This document shows positions 32,967 to 42,374 of a DNA stretch of 64,000 nt, in pieces. Under the pieces are notes generated by a model. That model was not told the DNA's origin. It saw nothing but the letters and a program-made list of their open reading frames with translations, and did no database searches. The number at the start of each line of letters is the position of its first letter. The first letter of the stretch is position 1. The translations under genes and the position numbers were made by a program. Source of the DNA: Gammaproteobacteria bacterium (GTDB taxonomy: Bacteria > Pseudomonadota > Gammaproteobacteria > Xanthomonadales > SZUA-36). The stretch spans positions 116,631-180,630 of the forward strand of contig JAJFLB010000034.1 of assembly GCA_021772915.1 (NCBI GenBank), written 5' to 3'.

Positions 32967-34553
32967 ATGTCAGAGCAAGCTAAAAATTTGGACCGCGGTG
33001 TGAACGATGAGCCGCTCACATCCCAGTCAGAGCCGGCCAGGAAACTAAAATATTGTGTAAACGGTGAGTGGCTCACGTCCAAAACCGAGACTTACATGGA
33101 CTGCTACAATCCATCCACGGGCGAGATTATTGCCCTGGCACCGCATTGCACCGCGGAAGAAGTAGAGTCAGCTGTCGCGGCGGCCAAGGCCGCTTTTCCA
33201 GCGTGGTCTGATACCTCCGTGGTAAAACGTGTCCAGGTGTTGTTCAGACTAAAAACTCTGCTTGAAGAGCACCTGGATGAATTGACGGGGTTGTTGGCAA
33301 AGGAAATGGGGAAGGCCTGGGAGGAGGCCAAGGGTGACGTTTTGAAAGTTATTGAAGTGGTCGAATTTGCCTGTGGCATGCCACATCTCATGAAAGGGGA
33401 ATCCTTGCTGGATTGCAGCACAGGTTATGACACCACCATGTACCACCACCCGGTGGGTGTTTTTGCCGGCATCGCCCCCTGGAATTTTCCCGCGATGATC
33501 CCACAGGGCTGGATGGCTCCGATCTGTATCGCCACTGGAAATTGTTTTGTTCTGAAGGCCGCCAGCTTTGTTCCGCAGACATCCATGCGCATCACGGAAC
33601 TGTGGTACCAGGCGGGTCTCCCCAAAGGCGTGCTGAATATGGTCACCACCAGCCGTAATGAAGCTGAAATTTTACTTGAGCATCCTGATATCGCCGGTGT
33701 TTCTTTTGTTGGCTCAACCAAGGTTGGTCATCATATTTATTCGACCGCCGCCGCCAATGGCAAGCGGGTTCAGGCGCTTACGGAAGCCAAAAATCACGCC
33801 CTGGTATTGGAAGACTGCGTGTTGGAAAGAACCGCCAGAGGAATCGTCAACGCCTTTTGTGGCTGTGCCGGTCAGCGCTGTATGGCTCTTCCGGTTATTT
33901 GCGTGGAAGAGAGCATTGCCGACAAACTGGTTGAATACCTGGTGAAATTTTCCTCCGAGTTAAAATTGGGACCCGCCTACGAAAAAAGCACGGGGCTTGG
34001 TCCGTTAGTGAACAAGGGTCATATGAATTATGTTACCGACTGGATCCAAACGGGTGTTGACGAAGGGGCTAAGCTGGTTCTCGATGGCCGCAACCCCGAA
34101 GTGCCGGGATACGAGGGCGGTTACTACGTTGGAGCGACCATTTTTGATCACGTGACTGAAGCAATGGCGGTTGGGCGAGATGAAATCTTCGGGCCTGTTA
34201 TCTGCATAAAACGCATCCAGAACTTTGAACAAGGGCTGGAGATCATGAACAACAGCGAGTTTGCGAATGGTTCAGCAATCTACACCCAGAGTGGCCACTA
34301 CGCCCGTGAGTTTTCCAAACGAACACACGCGGGTATGGTGGGTGTGAATGTCGGTATCCCGGTCCCGCTGGGTATCTTTGGTTTCACCGGTCAGAAAAAA
34401 TCATTTTTTGGTGATTTGCATACCATGGGGAAAGACGGTGTAAGATTTTTTACCGAGCTAAAGTGTGTCACCAGCACCTGGTTTACGGAAGAAATGGCTG
34501 CAGACAAGGTTAATACCTGGGATGGAACCATTGAAATAGAATCAGACGACTGA
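32967..34553 (+). CDS. (Methyl)malonate-semialdehyde dehydrogenase, second paralogue
   Basis: A 528-residue CoA-acylating aldehyde dehydrogenase with a ~27-residue N-terminal extension before LKYCVNGEWLTS. Catalytic Cys is in CGCAGQRCMALPV; the Glu usually seen before RCMA is Gln here. ALTEAKNHALV, RDEIFGPV and GFTGQKKSFFGDLHTMGKDGVRFFTE are intact. Placed last in the ald/transaminase operon, it would convert malonate semialdehyde to acetyl-CoA. It is clearly distinct from the mmsA at 23.4-24.9 kb. GTAGAGG precedes the start. Confidence 0.9.
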   Translation: MSEQAKNLDRGVNDEPLTSQSEPARKLKYCVNGEWLTSKTETYMDCYNPSTGEIIALAPHCTAEEVESAVAAAKAAFPAWSDTSVVKRVQVLFRLKTLLEEHLDELTGLLAKEMGKAWEEAKGDVLKVIEVVEFACGMPHLMKGESLLDCSTGYDTTMYHHPVGVFAGIAPWNFPAMIPQGWMAPICIATGNCFVLKAASFVPQTSMRITELWYQAGLPKGVLNMVTTSRNEAEILLEHPDIAGVSFVGSTKVGHHIYSTAAANGKRVQALTEAKNHALVLEDCVLERTARGIVNAFCGCAGQRCMALPVICVEESIADKLVEYLVKFSSELKLGPAYEKSTGLGPLVNKGHMNYVTDWIQTGVDEGAKLVLDGRNPEVPGYEGGYYVGATIFDHVTEAMAVGRDEIFGPVICIKRIQNFEQGLEIMNNSEFANGSAIYTQSGHYAREFSKRTHAGMVGVNVGIPVPLGIFGFTGQKKSFFGDLHTMGKDGVRFFTELKCVTSTWFTEEMAADKVNTWDGTIEIESDD

Positions 34554-34641
34554 AGTCCATCAGATAACTAATATTCAGGGCAGGGTTGAAACCACTTTCG
34601 GGTACATTTTTGTACCTTGCCTTCATTAGTCCTGTAGTTAT

Positions 34642-35625
34642 TCACTGGACCGGGTACGGACCGTCTTCAAAGGTCTCCTTGTGGTAGCCCTTCGAGCCCA
34701 CAATTTTGGAGATGGGGCTCCTGGGGTCATCACCCTTTTTCAGTTGCTCCAGGACATATGCAAAATCGTATTTTGGCTGCCAGTCCAAATCCTTCCTGGC
34801 CGCGTCATTAATGTAAACCCGATCGATTTTGTCGAACATTTTCCAGCCGAGTTGTGCGTAGATTTCCCGATAGACCGGGATTCGTTTCTGGACAATGAAT
34901 GGTGCATCGGTGTTCAACGCGAGCAAATCTTCCGGTAAAAATGGTGTGGTCGCACTAATGATGTACCTGCCAAAACCCAGCTCCCCGGCCCGCTCGGCAG
35001 CAGCCATATGCGCACTTACAATGTCCTCCAGCTCAACACGGCGAAACAGGAATTCGTTGGTCTTGGAGTTTTCGCCGGTATAGTCCTCACGTTTCTGCTT
35101 ATCGTCATCTTCTTCCGGAAAAAACCGGGACGTACGCAAAATGATGCAATTGAGTCCATGTTTGCGGTGGAATAACTGACACAGGGCCTCTGCCGCAGTT
35201 TTTGTCACACCGTAGATGTTCTTGGGGATTGGCTCCACAGCCTCTGTCACCCATGCGGCCGGTGTTCCTGGCGGGGGTCTCAGTGCGTCGCCGAACACAC
35301 TGGTGGTGCTGGTGAATACAAATGCACCCACCTGATTTGCCTCTGCTGCTTGCAACAGCGCAAGGGTCCCGGCTACGTTGGTGTCGACGAAATCCCGCAT
35401 TGAGTGGGTTGCAACATGGGGTTTATGCAGAGTGGCTGTGTGGTAGACGATTTCCACACCCGGCATACACTGGTTCACGGTCTCCCTGTCGGCTATGGAC
35501 CCAACCGTGGTTGTGGAAGCCGATTCTTTTACATCCAGGCCGATAACTTCGTGGCCCAGGTCACGTAATGTATACACCATGGCCTCACCCAGGTGCCCGG
35601 AGCTGCCGGTGACCAGAATTTTCAT
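34642..35625 (-). CDS. NAD-dependent epimerase/dehydratase (extended SDR)
   Basis: A 327-residue sugar-nucleotide-type SDR. N-terminal NAD motif VTGSSGHLGEA and active-site YGVTKTAAEAL (YxxxK) are visible. The start at 35625 (MKILVTG) is chosen because it begins the Rossmann fold; the longest frame would add 12 residues. Substrate is unknown; the C-terminal WQPKYDFAYVLEQL is typical of UDP-sugar or related epimerases. No sugar-biosynthesis neighbours. It is convergent with the semialdehyde dehydrogenase operon. Confidence 0.85.
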   Translation of the reverse strand: MKILVTGSSGHLGEAMVYTLRDLGHEVIGLDVKESASTTTVGSIADRETVNQCMPGVEIVYHTATLHKPHVATHSMRDFVDTNVAGTLALLQAAEANQVGAFVFTSTTSVFGDALRPPPGTPAAWVTEAVEPIPKNIYGVTKTAAEALCQLFHRKHGLNCIILRTSRFFPEEDDDKQKREDYTGENSKTNEFLFRRVELEDIVSAHMAAAERAGELGFGRYIISATTPFLPEDLLALNTDAPFIVQKRIPVYREIYAQLGWKMFDKIDRVYINDAARKDLDWQPKYDFAYVLEQLKKGDDPRSPISKIVGSKGYHKETFEDGPYPVQ

Positions 35626-35776
35626 GTTGGGCAATGTAATTGTACCGGCGGGTAAATGCAATTGTCCTTTCTAGCGAACCCACCAATACAGCAGGTGGCG
35701 GTATACTTGCAGACTGGTTAGCAGTCCTGTTTCTTACGTGTTTGTGTGAGTCTTTTGACAACAAGGGGTTATTTCC

Positions 35777-36604
35777 ATGTATGACTTGTTACATGATTTT
35801 TCTCAACGTCCCAAACCTTTTTCCCGTTACACTGCGAAAGAGTTGTGGACCCGGCCCCACCTTGCCCAACAAATGCTGAACTTTCATCTCAGTCAGGAAT
35901 CAGAACTCGCCTCGCGACCCATTGAGACAATCGACCGTGTGGTTGGCTGGATTGATGCGCAACTGAATTTAACTGGAAAGCGTATCTGTGACCTGGGCTG
36001 CGGGCCGGGACTTTACACGCAGCGTTTCGCAGACCTTGGCGCGGAGGTGACCGGTGTGGACTTCTCGGCACACTCACTGGACTACGCCAAAGCCCAGGCC
36101 AGGCAACCGATTCGATACATAGAGGCGGATTACCTGTCCGACAAGCTTCCGGAAGGATTCGACCTGGTGACTTTGATTTATTGTGATCTGTGCGCGCTGT
36201 CACCTGCACAAAGACAATCTTTACTCGGACGGATGAGGCAGATGCTCAATCCCGGCGGACAAGTTGTAATGGATGTCGCAGGAGTGGGCTCTTTTAGCAG
36301 CAAGGAGGAATCGACTGTCCTGGAAGATCGTTTGATGGGCGGCTTCTGGGCAGAAGCCGATTATGTTGGGATTCAAAGCGCCCTTGTCTACCCGCAAGAG
36401 TACCTTTCGCTGGATCGTTATCTTATCGTCGAACCCGAAGAAACATGGCAGATCTTCAACTGGTTTCAACACTTCACCCCCAAAAGCATCAAGGCAGAGT
36501 TGACGCAGTCGGGTCTTGAGCCGGATGTAATGGTTGGAGGCTTGAGCGGCGAGCCCTTGAAAGAAGATGGCGATTATATTGGTATCATCGCCAGTAAGGT
36601 TTAA
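35777..36604 (+). CDS. Class I SAM-dependent methyltransferase
   Basis: A 275-residue methyltransferase. SAM motif I is ICDLGCGPGLYTQRFADLGAEVTGVDFS (about 77-104), followed by YIEADYL and LIYCDLCALSP. Members of this branch are commonly annotated as small-molecule methyltransferases with unknown substrate. The N-terminus MYDLLHDFSQRPKPFSRYTAKELWT is family-typical. It is followed by the M20 hydrolase gene after 63 bp. AAGGGGTTA upstream is a likely ribosome binding site. Confidence 0.88.
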   Translation: MYDLLHDFSQRPKPFSRYTAKELWTRPHLAQQMLNFHLSQESELASRPIETIDRVVGWIDAQLNLTGKRICDLGCGPGLYTQRFADLGAEVTGVDFSAHSLDYAKAQARQPIRYIEADYLSDKLPEGFDLVTLIYCDLCALSPAQRQSLLGRMRQMLNPGGQVVMDVAGVGSFSSKEESTVLEDRLMGGFWAEADYVGIQSALVYPQEYLSLDRYLIVEPEETWQIFNWFQHFTPKSIKAELTQSGLEPDVMVGGLSGEPLKEDGDYIGIIASKV

Positions 36605-36667
36605 TCGCTTAAGAACTGCTCCTAACGGCAATGGCAAACCCATAACACCCACTCCCGGAAGTATGAC

Positions 36668-38056
36668 ATGACACGTACAGATTATTTCTCAATGAAGTTC
36701 AGCCCCATATTTTTGACCAGCACCTCTATCAGTGCGACCTCATTGACATGGGCCGTTTTGTGCCTGGCTATCACCACTTTCCTTGGCACCAGCTTCGCAG
36801 CACAGGCGGGTGGGCCCGAGTTGAAAGTCAACGCGGAGCGTATTGAACAACACATTCTGGCGCTTGCTGAATTCGGCAAAAACCCGGAGGGTGGTGTCAG
36901 TCGGGTGGCATTCAGTGAAGCCGATATCGCCGGGCGAAAATATATCATCGGATTGATGGAAACCGCCGGCTTGAAGGTCCGTGTAGACACTGCCGGCAAC
37001 CTTATCGGACGACGTGGCGGTACAGAGAACCTGCCCGTGATCATGTTTGGCTCACACAGCGACTCGGTGCCGGGCGGTGGCAATTACGACGGTGACGTGG
37101 GTGTGATGGGCGCCATCGAGGTCGCCCAGGTGCTCAATGAAAATGGCATTAACACCCGTCATCCACTTGAGGTCGTGGTATTTGTGGACGAGGAAGGTGG
37201 GTTGGTCGGCAGCCGTGCCATGACGGGTGAGTTGAGCGGACCAGCGCTGGGCGTGATTAGCCACAGTGGCTTAACGATTGAGGAAGGAATCCGGGTCCTG
37301 GGCGGTAATCCCGAACGTCTGGATGAAGCACGCCGTGAGCCCGATGAGCTGGCGGCATTTGTCGAACTGCATATCGAGCAGGGCGCCATACTCGATGACG
37401 GTGATATCGATATTGGTGTGGTTGAGGGCATTGTCGGTATCCAGTGGTGGGACGTTACGATCGAGGGCTCTGCCAATCACGCCGGCACCACGCCGATGCA
37501 CAAACGCAATGACGCTTTGTTGGCGGCCGCTGAACTGATCCAGGCGATCAACCAGGTGATCACCTCCGAGCCCGGCACACAGGTGGGTACGGTCGGTCGG
37601 ATCAGTGCCACACCGGGGGCTCCCAACGTCATTCCCGGCAAGGTGGTCATGAGCCTGGAGATCCGTGACCTTTCAGCTGAGAAGATCACAAGGTTGTACC
37701 GTCAAATCCGTGCCGAGGCCGCGAGTATCGAAAAGAGGTACAAAACCCCGATCAGCTTTCAACACCTGGACGTGGATGCAGTACCCGCACCCACCGATAA
37801 GCGCGTGCGCGCGATCATTGCCGGGGCAGCTGAATCCCTTGGGTTAAGTTACATTGCAATGCCCAGCGGCGCGGGTCACGACGCCCAGGACATGGCGCAG
37901 ATTGCACCGACCGGCATGATTTTTGTGCCCAGTGTGGGTGGTATCAGCCATTCACCGCGAGAGTTTACCTATCCACGGGATATGGCCAATGGCGCCAATG
38001 TGCTATTAAAAACAATTTTAAGGATTGACGAAAGTGGGCTTGGGAAAAGCTCCTAG
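36668..38056 (+). CDS. Exported M20-family amidohydrolase (ureidopropionase/allantoate amidohydrolase class)
   Basis: A 462-residue di-zinc hydrolase. The M20 metal-site blocks are FGSHSDSVPGGGNYDGDVGVMGAIEV, FVDEEGG, HIEQG and PSGAGHDAQDMAQ, and the dimer-lid region SANHAGTTPMHKRNDAL matches beta-ureidopropionases and carbamoylases. Unlike most relatives it carries a signal sequence (LTWAVLCLAITTFLGTSFAAQA) and should be periplasmic. If it hydrolyses N-carbamoyl-beta-alanine it would feed the beta-alanine operon nearby. A Met at codon 9 is an alternative start. Confidence 0.85.
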   Translation: MTRTDYFSMKFSPIFLTSTSISATSLTWAVLCLAITTFLGTSFAAQAGGPELKVNAERIEQHILALAEFGKNPEGGVSRVAFSEADIAGRKYIIGLMETAGLKVRVDTAGNLIGRRGGTENLPVIMFGSHSDSVPGGGNYDGDVGVMGAIEVAQVLNENGINTRHPLEVVVFVDEEGGLVGSRAMTGELSGPALGVISHSGLTIEEGIRVLGGNPERLDEARREPDELAAFVELHIEQGAILDDGDIDIGVVEGIVGIQWWDVTIEGSANHAGTTPMHKRNDALLAAAELIQAINQVITSEPGTQVGTVGRISATPGAPNVIPGKVVMSLEIRDLSAEKITRLYRQIRAEAASIEKRYKTPISFQHLDVDAVPAPTDKRVRAIIAGAAESLGLSYIAMPSGAGHDAQDMAQIAPTGMIFVPSVGGISHSPREFTYPRDMANGANVLLKTILRIDESGLGKSS

Positions 38057-38134
38057 CCAGGCTGATTTGCCCTCGTAAAAATTGTCACTTAACTACCCAG
38101 GGCTCAGTCAGCCCCGGCCAGGTTACAAAACATT

Positions 38135-39652
38135 CTAATCTCCACAGCTCTGCCTGAACTTTTCAGCGATGGAACGCAGCTCCCGGATCGTCTCTGGGGC
38201 CAGTGGTTCGGGGTGATGATTCTTCAAAATTTGCTGCAGCTCCCGATCGATTCGCTCAATCAGGTCCTCATCGGCAAGTGCCCCTGACGATGTTGGGTAG
38301 TTCGCGCCGAAGTAGCGTGAATCCCACGACTCCCGCCGGCAGTACTTCGCAGTGTGTTGGTTAGCCAGGTAATTCCCACGCGGGCCTTCTGAGCGGGTCA
38401 GATCCAGGGCCAACATTTCATCGGTCACCTCGATTCCCCGCCACATGCTGCGAAGCTGTCCGGCCAGCTCGTCTCCGAAAAGCAGTCCATGCAGAGAGAA
38501 AGTAATGCCCTCGTCCAGGGAACCAATGTAGGGGCAGATGGCCGCACGGCTATAGAAAGCCTGCATCATGTTGCTGGAAATCTCAGCGACCGCGTCCTGA
38601 TTGAACCGTCGTGCCTTGGAGTCACCGGCGGTGCTGGTTAACCGTGGTACTCCGAGAATTCGGGAAATCTCACACATTGCCATCTCGGCCAGGGCCGATT
38701 GAGAAGGGGCCCCTATCGCCCCCGTCGCCACCTCCATGAAACTTGCGTCGGATGAGCCGATACAAAAAGAACCCTCACGAATGATTTGCGACAATACAAT
38801 CGCGGTTAAATCGGTCGCCAGCGAATGCACAACACAGCCTGCAATGGTAATAGGAGCCGAAGCACCGCCAATCGTCACGGTACCGGCCGTGATGGGAACG
38901 CCGGCCTCAACCGCCTCGATGATCTGGTCGGTATGTACCTTTGCGTAATAGAGCGGCAGCGGTGTTACCAGGTGCATGAAGTAAGGTTTCTCCGCCAACG
39001 CTTCACGGCCGCCCCGGATGGCCGTTGCCATGTCCAATACCACGCCGAACGACTCGGCGAACTCGCACAGGTAGATCAGCGGCTTCGTGGTGTTTTCAGC
39101 GAGCGTGGAGAACTCATCGATCTCGCCGTGAATGGTAGACTCCTCGACGTTTTTGGAGGTCACACACACCGCATCGATATTCTGCAGTGCGTCACTCACA
39201 CGTGTGATTGTCGCGAGATCCTCCCGATTGCTGTCACGGGCCTCACCGGTATTCTCATCATAGGCCTTGATGCAGGTCATACCCGGGACAAACCAGGTAT
39301 GGTGGGTATCAACCTCAATGAAACCCGAGCCGTCGCGGTTCCAAAGCCTGACACTTTTTGCAACGGTTTCCAGTGATCTTCGAATGATCTCGACAGGAAA
39401 CTTGACCACGCCTTCCGACGATACGTCACAGCCCGCATCGCCAAGTCGTTCAAACAGCTGTGAATCCGGCTCGAACCCGACACCGGTCTGACTCATGAGG
39501 TCAAAAGTGGTATCGATGAGACGCTGCGCATCTTGTTTGCCAAATGGAGCATACGATGGCGTGGGTCCACGGTGGAGCCCGGGATCCCCCGCGAGGAATT
39601 TACTGCCGCTGGCCTCAGCCCTCGCCCGCTGCACACTCCTTCGTCTTACCAT
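38135..39652 (-). CDS. MttB-family methyltransferase (trimethylamine/betaine corrinoid type)
   Basis: A 505-residue TIM-barrel protein of the trimethylamine methyltransferase superfamily: WFVPGMTCIKAYDENTGEARDS, TAGTVTIGGASAPITIAG, GAPSQSALAEMAMCEISRILGVP. The frame has no internal amber codon, so this is a non-pyrrolysine member, like glycine-betaine methyltransferases. No corrinoid protein or reactivase gene is nearby. The start at 39652 (MVRRRSVQ), with GGGGA upstream, is chosen because the upstream extension has no family resemblance. Substrate unknown; a role in quaternary-amine use is inference. Confidence 0.85.
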   Translation of the reverse strand: MVRRRSVQRARAEASGSKFLAGDPGLHRGPTPSYAPFGKQDAQRLIDTTFDLMSQTGVGFEPDSQLFERLGDAGCDVSSEGVVKFPVEIIRRSLETVAKSVRLWNRDGSGFIEVDTHHTWFVPGMTCIKAYDENTGEARDSNREDLATITRVSDALQNIDAVCVTSKNVEESTIHGEIDEFSTLAENTTKPLIYLCEFAESFGVVLDMATAIRGGREALAEKPYFMHLVTPLPLYYAKVHTDQIIEAVEAGVPITAGTVTIGGASAPITIAGCVVHSLATDLTAIVLSQIIREGSFCIGSSDASFMEVATGAIGAPSQSALAEMAMCEISRILGVPRLTSTAGDSKARRFNQDAVAEISSNMMQAFYSRAAICPYIGSLDEGITFSLHGLLFGDELAGQLRSMWRGIEVTDEMLALDLTRSEGPRGNYLANQHTAKYCRRESWDSRYFGANYPTSSGALADEDLIERIDRELQQILKNHHPEPLAPETIRELRSIAEKFRQSCGD

Positions 39653-39842
39653 GACAGTCCCCGCGTTTGAAGCTGAAGAGTATAAGGAAAACAGGGGCAC
39701 GTGTTCCAGAAAGTTGGAACGACCAAAGCTTTTGTATTTCACTTGCAGTTTGAGTATTCAAACGACTACGGCGTTATTTCCTGAAGCATCTATACTAAAG
39801 GGCATGAAATCGGGCACCGTGCCCAATGAGGAGAACAACAGC

Positions 39843-40238
39843 ATGAAATTGTCTTACCTGCTTATCGTGGCACTCCTGTCAGCCCCGACAGCATTTGCCG
39901 ATACCGAGCTTTATTTTATTTCACCCCAGGATGGTGAGGTGGTGACCGGGGAAGTCAGGGTTCGGTTTGGCTTGCTCGGTATGGGTGTCGCACCCGCAGG
40001 CGTTGAAGCAACCAATACGGGCCATCACTACCTGCTCATTGATGTAGACAGATTGCCCTCCATGGACGCACCCTTGCCAAAATCAGAACAGGTACGTCAT
40101 TTTGGAGGCGGACAGACAGAAACAATCCTGGAGCTCGCCCCCGGTAAGCACACGCTGCAGTTGCTGCTGGGTGATCATACACATACCCCGCATAGACCAC
40201 CGGTGATATCCAGGAAAATCACAATTACGGTTGAATAA
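39843..40238 (+). CDS. DUF4399 periplasmic protein
   Basis: A 131-residue exported protein. Signal peptide MKLSYLLIVALLSAPTAFAD, then the DUF4399 core: YFISPQDGEVVTGEVRVRFGL, GHHYLLID, and QTETILELAPGKHTLQLLLGDHTHTPH with clustered His residues that may bind metal. The start follows GAGGAG nine bases upstream. The LLM oxidoreductase gene follows after 6 bp, so the two are co-transcribed. Function unknown. Confidence 0.88.
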   Translation: MKLSYLLIVALLSAPTAFADTELYFISPQDGEVVTGEVRVRFGLLGMGVAPAGVEATNTGHHYLLIDVDRLPSMDAPLPKSEQVRHFGGGQTETILELAPGKHTLQLLLGDHTHTPHRPPVISRKITITVE

Positions 40239-40244
40239 GAAACC

Positions 40245-40997
40245 ATGAAAATCGGCGTTCAGATCCAACCTCAAGCAACCAGTGTTTCCCAAATTCGTGC
40301 ATGTTGGCGTGCCGCCGATGCGCTGGGGGTCAACAGCATCTGGGTGTGGGACCATTTTTACCCGCTGTTTGGCGACCCGGAAGAGTCACATTTTGAGGCT
40401 TACACCTTACTCGCTGCCATGGCGGCGGATACCAGCCATGCACAAATAGGTGCCCTCGTCACGTGCTATTCCTACCGTAATCCGCAACTTCTGGCAGACA
40501 TGGCACGCACCATTGATCACATCAGTGACGGGCGATTTATTCTGGGTGTCGGGTCTGGCTGGTTTGAGCGCGATTACAAGGAGTATGGATACGAATTCGG
40601 TACCACAGTTGAACGTCTGAAGCTTCTTGAGGCTGGGCTGCCTGTGATTAAAAAGCGCTTGGACAAACTGAATCCCGGTCCCGTGCACGGGTACCTGCCC
40701 TTGATGATTGGCGGCAGTGGCGAAAAATTCACGCTGCGCCTCGTGGCTGAGCATGCTGAGCTGTCAAACGTGTTTGGCCCCGCCGAAAACGTACAGCACA
40801 AGAACAGGATCATCGACGAGTGGTGCAGGAAGATCGGTCGCGATCCCGGTGCGATTGAACGCACGGTTGCAATCAGCCCGGAAGAACTCGATAACGCCGG
40901 CAAATTTGCCGAAGCAGGTGCCGATCACCTGATAGTAGGTGTCGGTTCACCTTTTGATTTAACCGCAGTGGAAGAGTTTATTGCCACACAAAAATAG
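40245..40997 (+). CDS. LLM-class flavin/F420-dependent oxidoreductase
   Basis: A 250-residue luciferase-like TIM barrel: SIWVWDHFYPLFGDP, IGALVTCYSYRNPQLLADMARTIDHISDGRFILGVGSGWFERDYKEYGYEF and PLMIGGSGEKFTLRL. It is shorter than bacterial luciferase, as in F420-type members. Cofactor cannot be decided by eye; no F420-synthesis genes are in the window. Second gene of a two-gene unit with the DUF4399 protein. Confidence 0.88.
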   Translation: MKIGVQIQPQATSVSQIRACWRAADALGVNSIWVWDHFYPLFGDPEESHFEAYTLLAAMAADTSHAQIGALVTCYSYRNPQLLADMARTIDHISDGRFILGVGSGWFERDYKEYGYEFGTTVERLKLLEAGLPVIKKRLDKLNPGPVHGYLPLMIGGSGEKFTLRLVAEHAELSNVFGPAENVQHKNRIIDEWCRKIGRDPGAIERTVAISPEELDNAGKFAEAGADHLIVGVGSPFDLTAVEEFIATQK

Positions 40998-41020
40998 GCT
41001 CGGTATTGATGTCGGGGTGC

Positions 41021-42343
41021 TTACTCTGGCTGCAAATGGTTTGGCTCATGGAGCAGTTTGGTCAACTTGTTCGGGTCGCCATCCATCATCCGGGGAGCAT
41101 CAAGCCCAAGGACACTCAATATTAAAGGGTAGATGTCGATATTGTTAACCGGGCCAAGAGATACACCGGGCTTGATATTTGGGCCACTGGCGACAAAAAA
41201 ACCGTGCATTGCCGGTGCCTCAGGTGCCCAACCATGATCCCCGGCACTGATTTTGCGACTTTTCCCTTCGTTTGAGAGCACTGCAAACCCTGGCTCCGGC
41301 ATCAGGATGACATCCGGAAAGCGGGGGTTGCTGTCAATGTGCCACTGCCCCGGAGCAGTGGCGGCAGTATAGGCGCGTCCGTGCCTCCAACGACGGTTGA
41401 CCACCTCAACCATGTCTTGCGCACGCTTGGGATCATCCTGATAAAAATGCACGAACAGGTAGGAACCACCTTCAACGATGAGGGTGTCTTTGAGATTCAC
41501 ATGGGCATCCAACATGAACGTCATGGGGTCTTCAAGGTAACTGGCCTGACCGTGGTCGGACACGAGGATGATGTTGACCTGATCCCCATACTGCAGTTTT
41601 TCGAGCCCACGGAGCAAACGCCCCAGATACCCATCAACTCGCGCGATCGCCGCGATATTTTCCTGTGAGTCTGGCCCTCTCCAGTGTGAATAGTCATCAA
41701 CATCCTCAAAATACAGGGTGTACATGTGCGGCCGGCGCTCTTCTGGTAGCGCCAGCCAGGCGAGGATCTGGTCAACCCGTTCCTGACCAGGGATACTTTT
41801 GTCATAGCTATTCCAGTAGGTGGGGTAAACACCCTGGATAGGTACCTCGGTGCCAACAAAGAAGAACGCCGCGGCGACCATGCCCTGGGTTTCAGCCGTG
41901 ACCCAAACGGGCTCGCCGGAATAGAACCAGCGGTCTTCTATCGATTGCCGGTCACTTAGTGAATACCACTTATCCCGCACGGGGTCAGGAAACTCGTTGC
42001 CCACCAGTCCATGGTGAGCCGGGTAGAGACCGGTTGCTATTGAGTAGTGGTTTGGAAAAGTCAGGGTTGGGAATACCGGTATCACACGTTCAGCCTTTGA
42101 CCCGTGGGCTGCTATACGGTGCATGTTTGGTGTGGGATAAAGATCCATATAATCCCACCGAAAGCCGTCAATGGAAATCATAATCAGGTAGGGTTTGGCG
42201 CGTTGATGCACGGCATTGGTACCCCCCGTGCCCCGGAGGGCGTCACCCACCGCCTGCGGTCGAGGACCGCAAGTCGTCAACGACATCAGTAACACCGCCG
42301 CTACAATAGCAGTCAGGCACCTGGGGCTTATGGGTTTAAACAA
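41021..42343 (-). CDS. Nucleotide pyrophosphatase/phosphodiesterase (ENPP-like), probable lipoprotein
   Basis: An exported alkaline-phosphatase-superfamily enzyme. Metal/nucleophile region: MISIDGFRWDYMD and FPTLTFPNHYSIATGLYPAHHGLVGN (Thr nucleophile); further metal ligands in VDDYSHWRGP, VSDHGQ and GDHGWAPEAPAMHGFF. The N-terminus has a lipobox-like LMSLTTCG. Possible starts are TTG 42370 and TTG 42343; the latter has GGGAGAGG upstream and is used here. Likely hydrolyses phosphodiester or nucleotide substrates in the periplasm. Confidence 0.85.
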   Translation of the reverse strand: MFKPISPRCLTAIVAAVLLMSLTTCGPRPQAVGDALRGTGGTNAVHQRAKPYLIMISIDGFRWDYMDLYPTPNMHRIAAHGSKAERVIPVFPTLTFPNHYSIATGLYPAHHGLVGNEFPDPVRDKWYSLSDRQSIEDRWFYSGEPVWVTAETQGMVAAAFFFVGTEVPIQGVYPTYWNSYDKSIPGQERVDQILAWLALPEERRPHMYTLYFEDVDDYSHWRGPDSQENIAAIARVDGYLGRLLRGLEKLQYGDQVNIILVSDHGQASYLEDPMTFMLDAHVNLKDTLIVEGGSYLFVHFYQDDPKRAQDMVEVVNRRWRHGRAYTAATAPGQWHIDSNPRFPDVILMPEPGFAVLSNEGKSRKISAGDHGWAPEAPAMHGFFVASGPNIKPGVSLGPVNNIDIYPLILSVLGLDAPRMMDGDPNKLTKLLHEPNHLQPE

Positions 42344-42374
42344 GTCCTCTCCCGGTGCGGAACATCCCAATTAT

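Noticed and set aside
38135-39652. Pyrrolysine-containing trimethylamine methyltransferase
   Set aside because: The reading frame has no internal amber codon, so it is a non-pyrrolysine family member.
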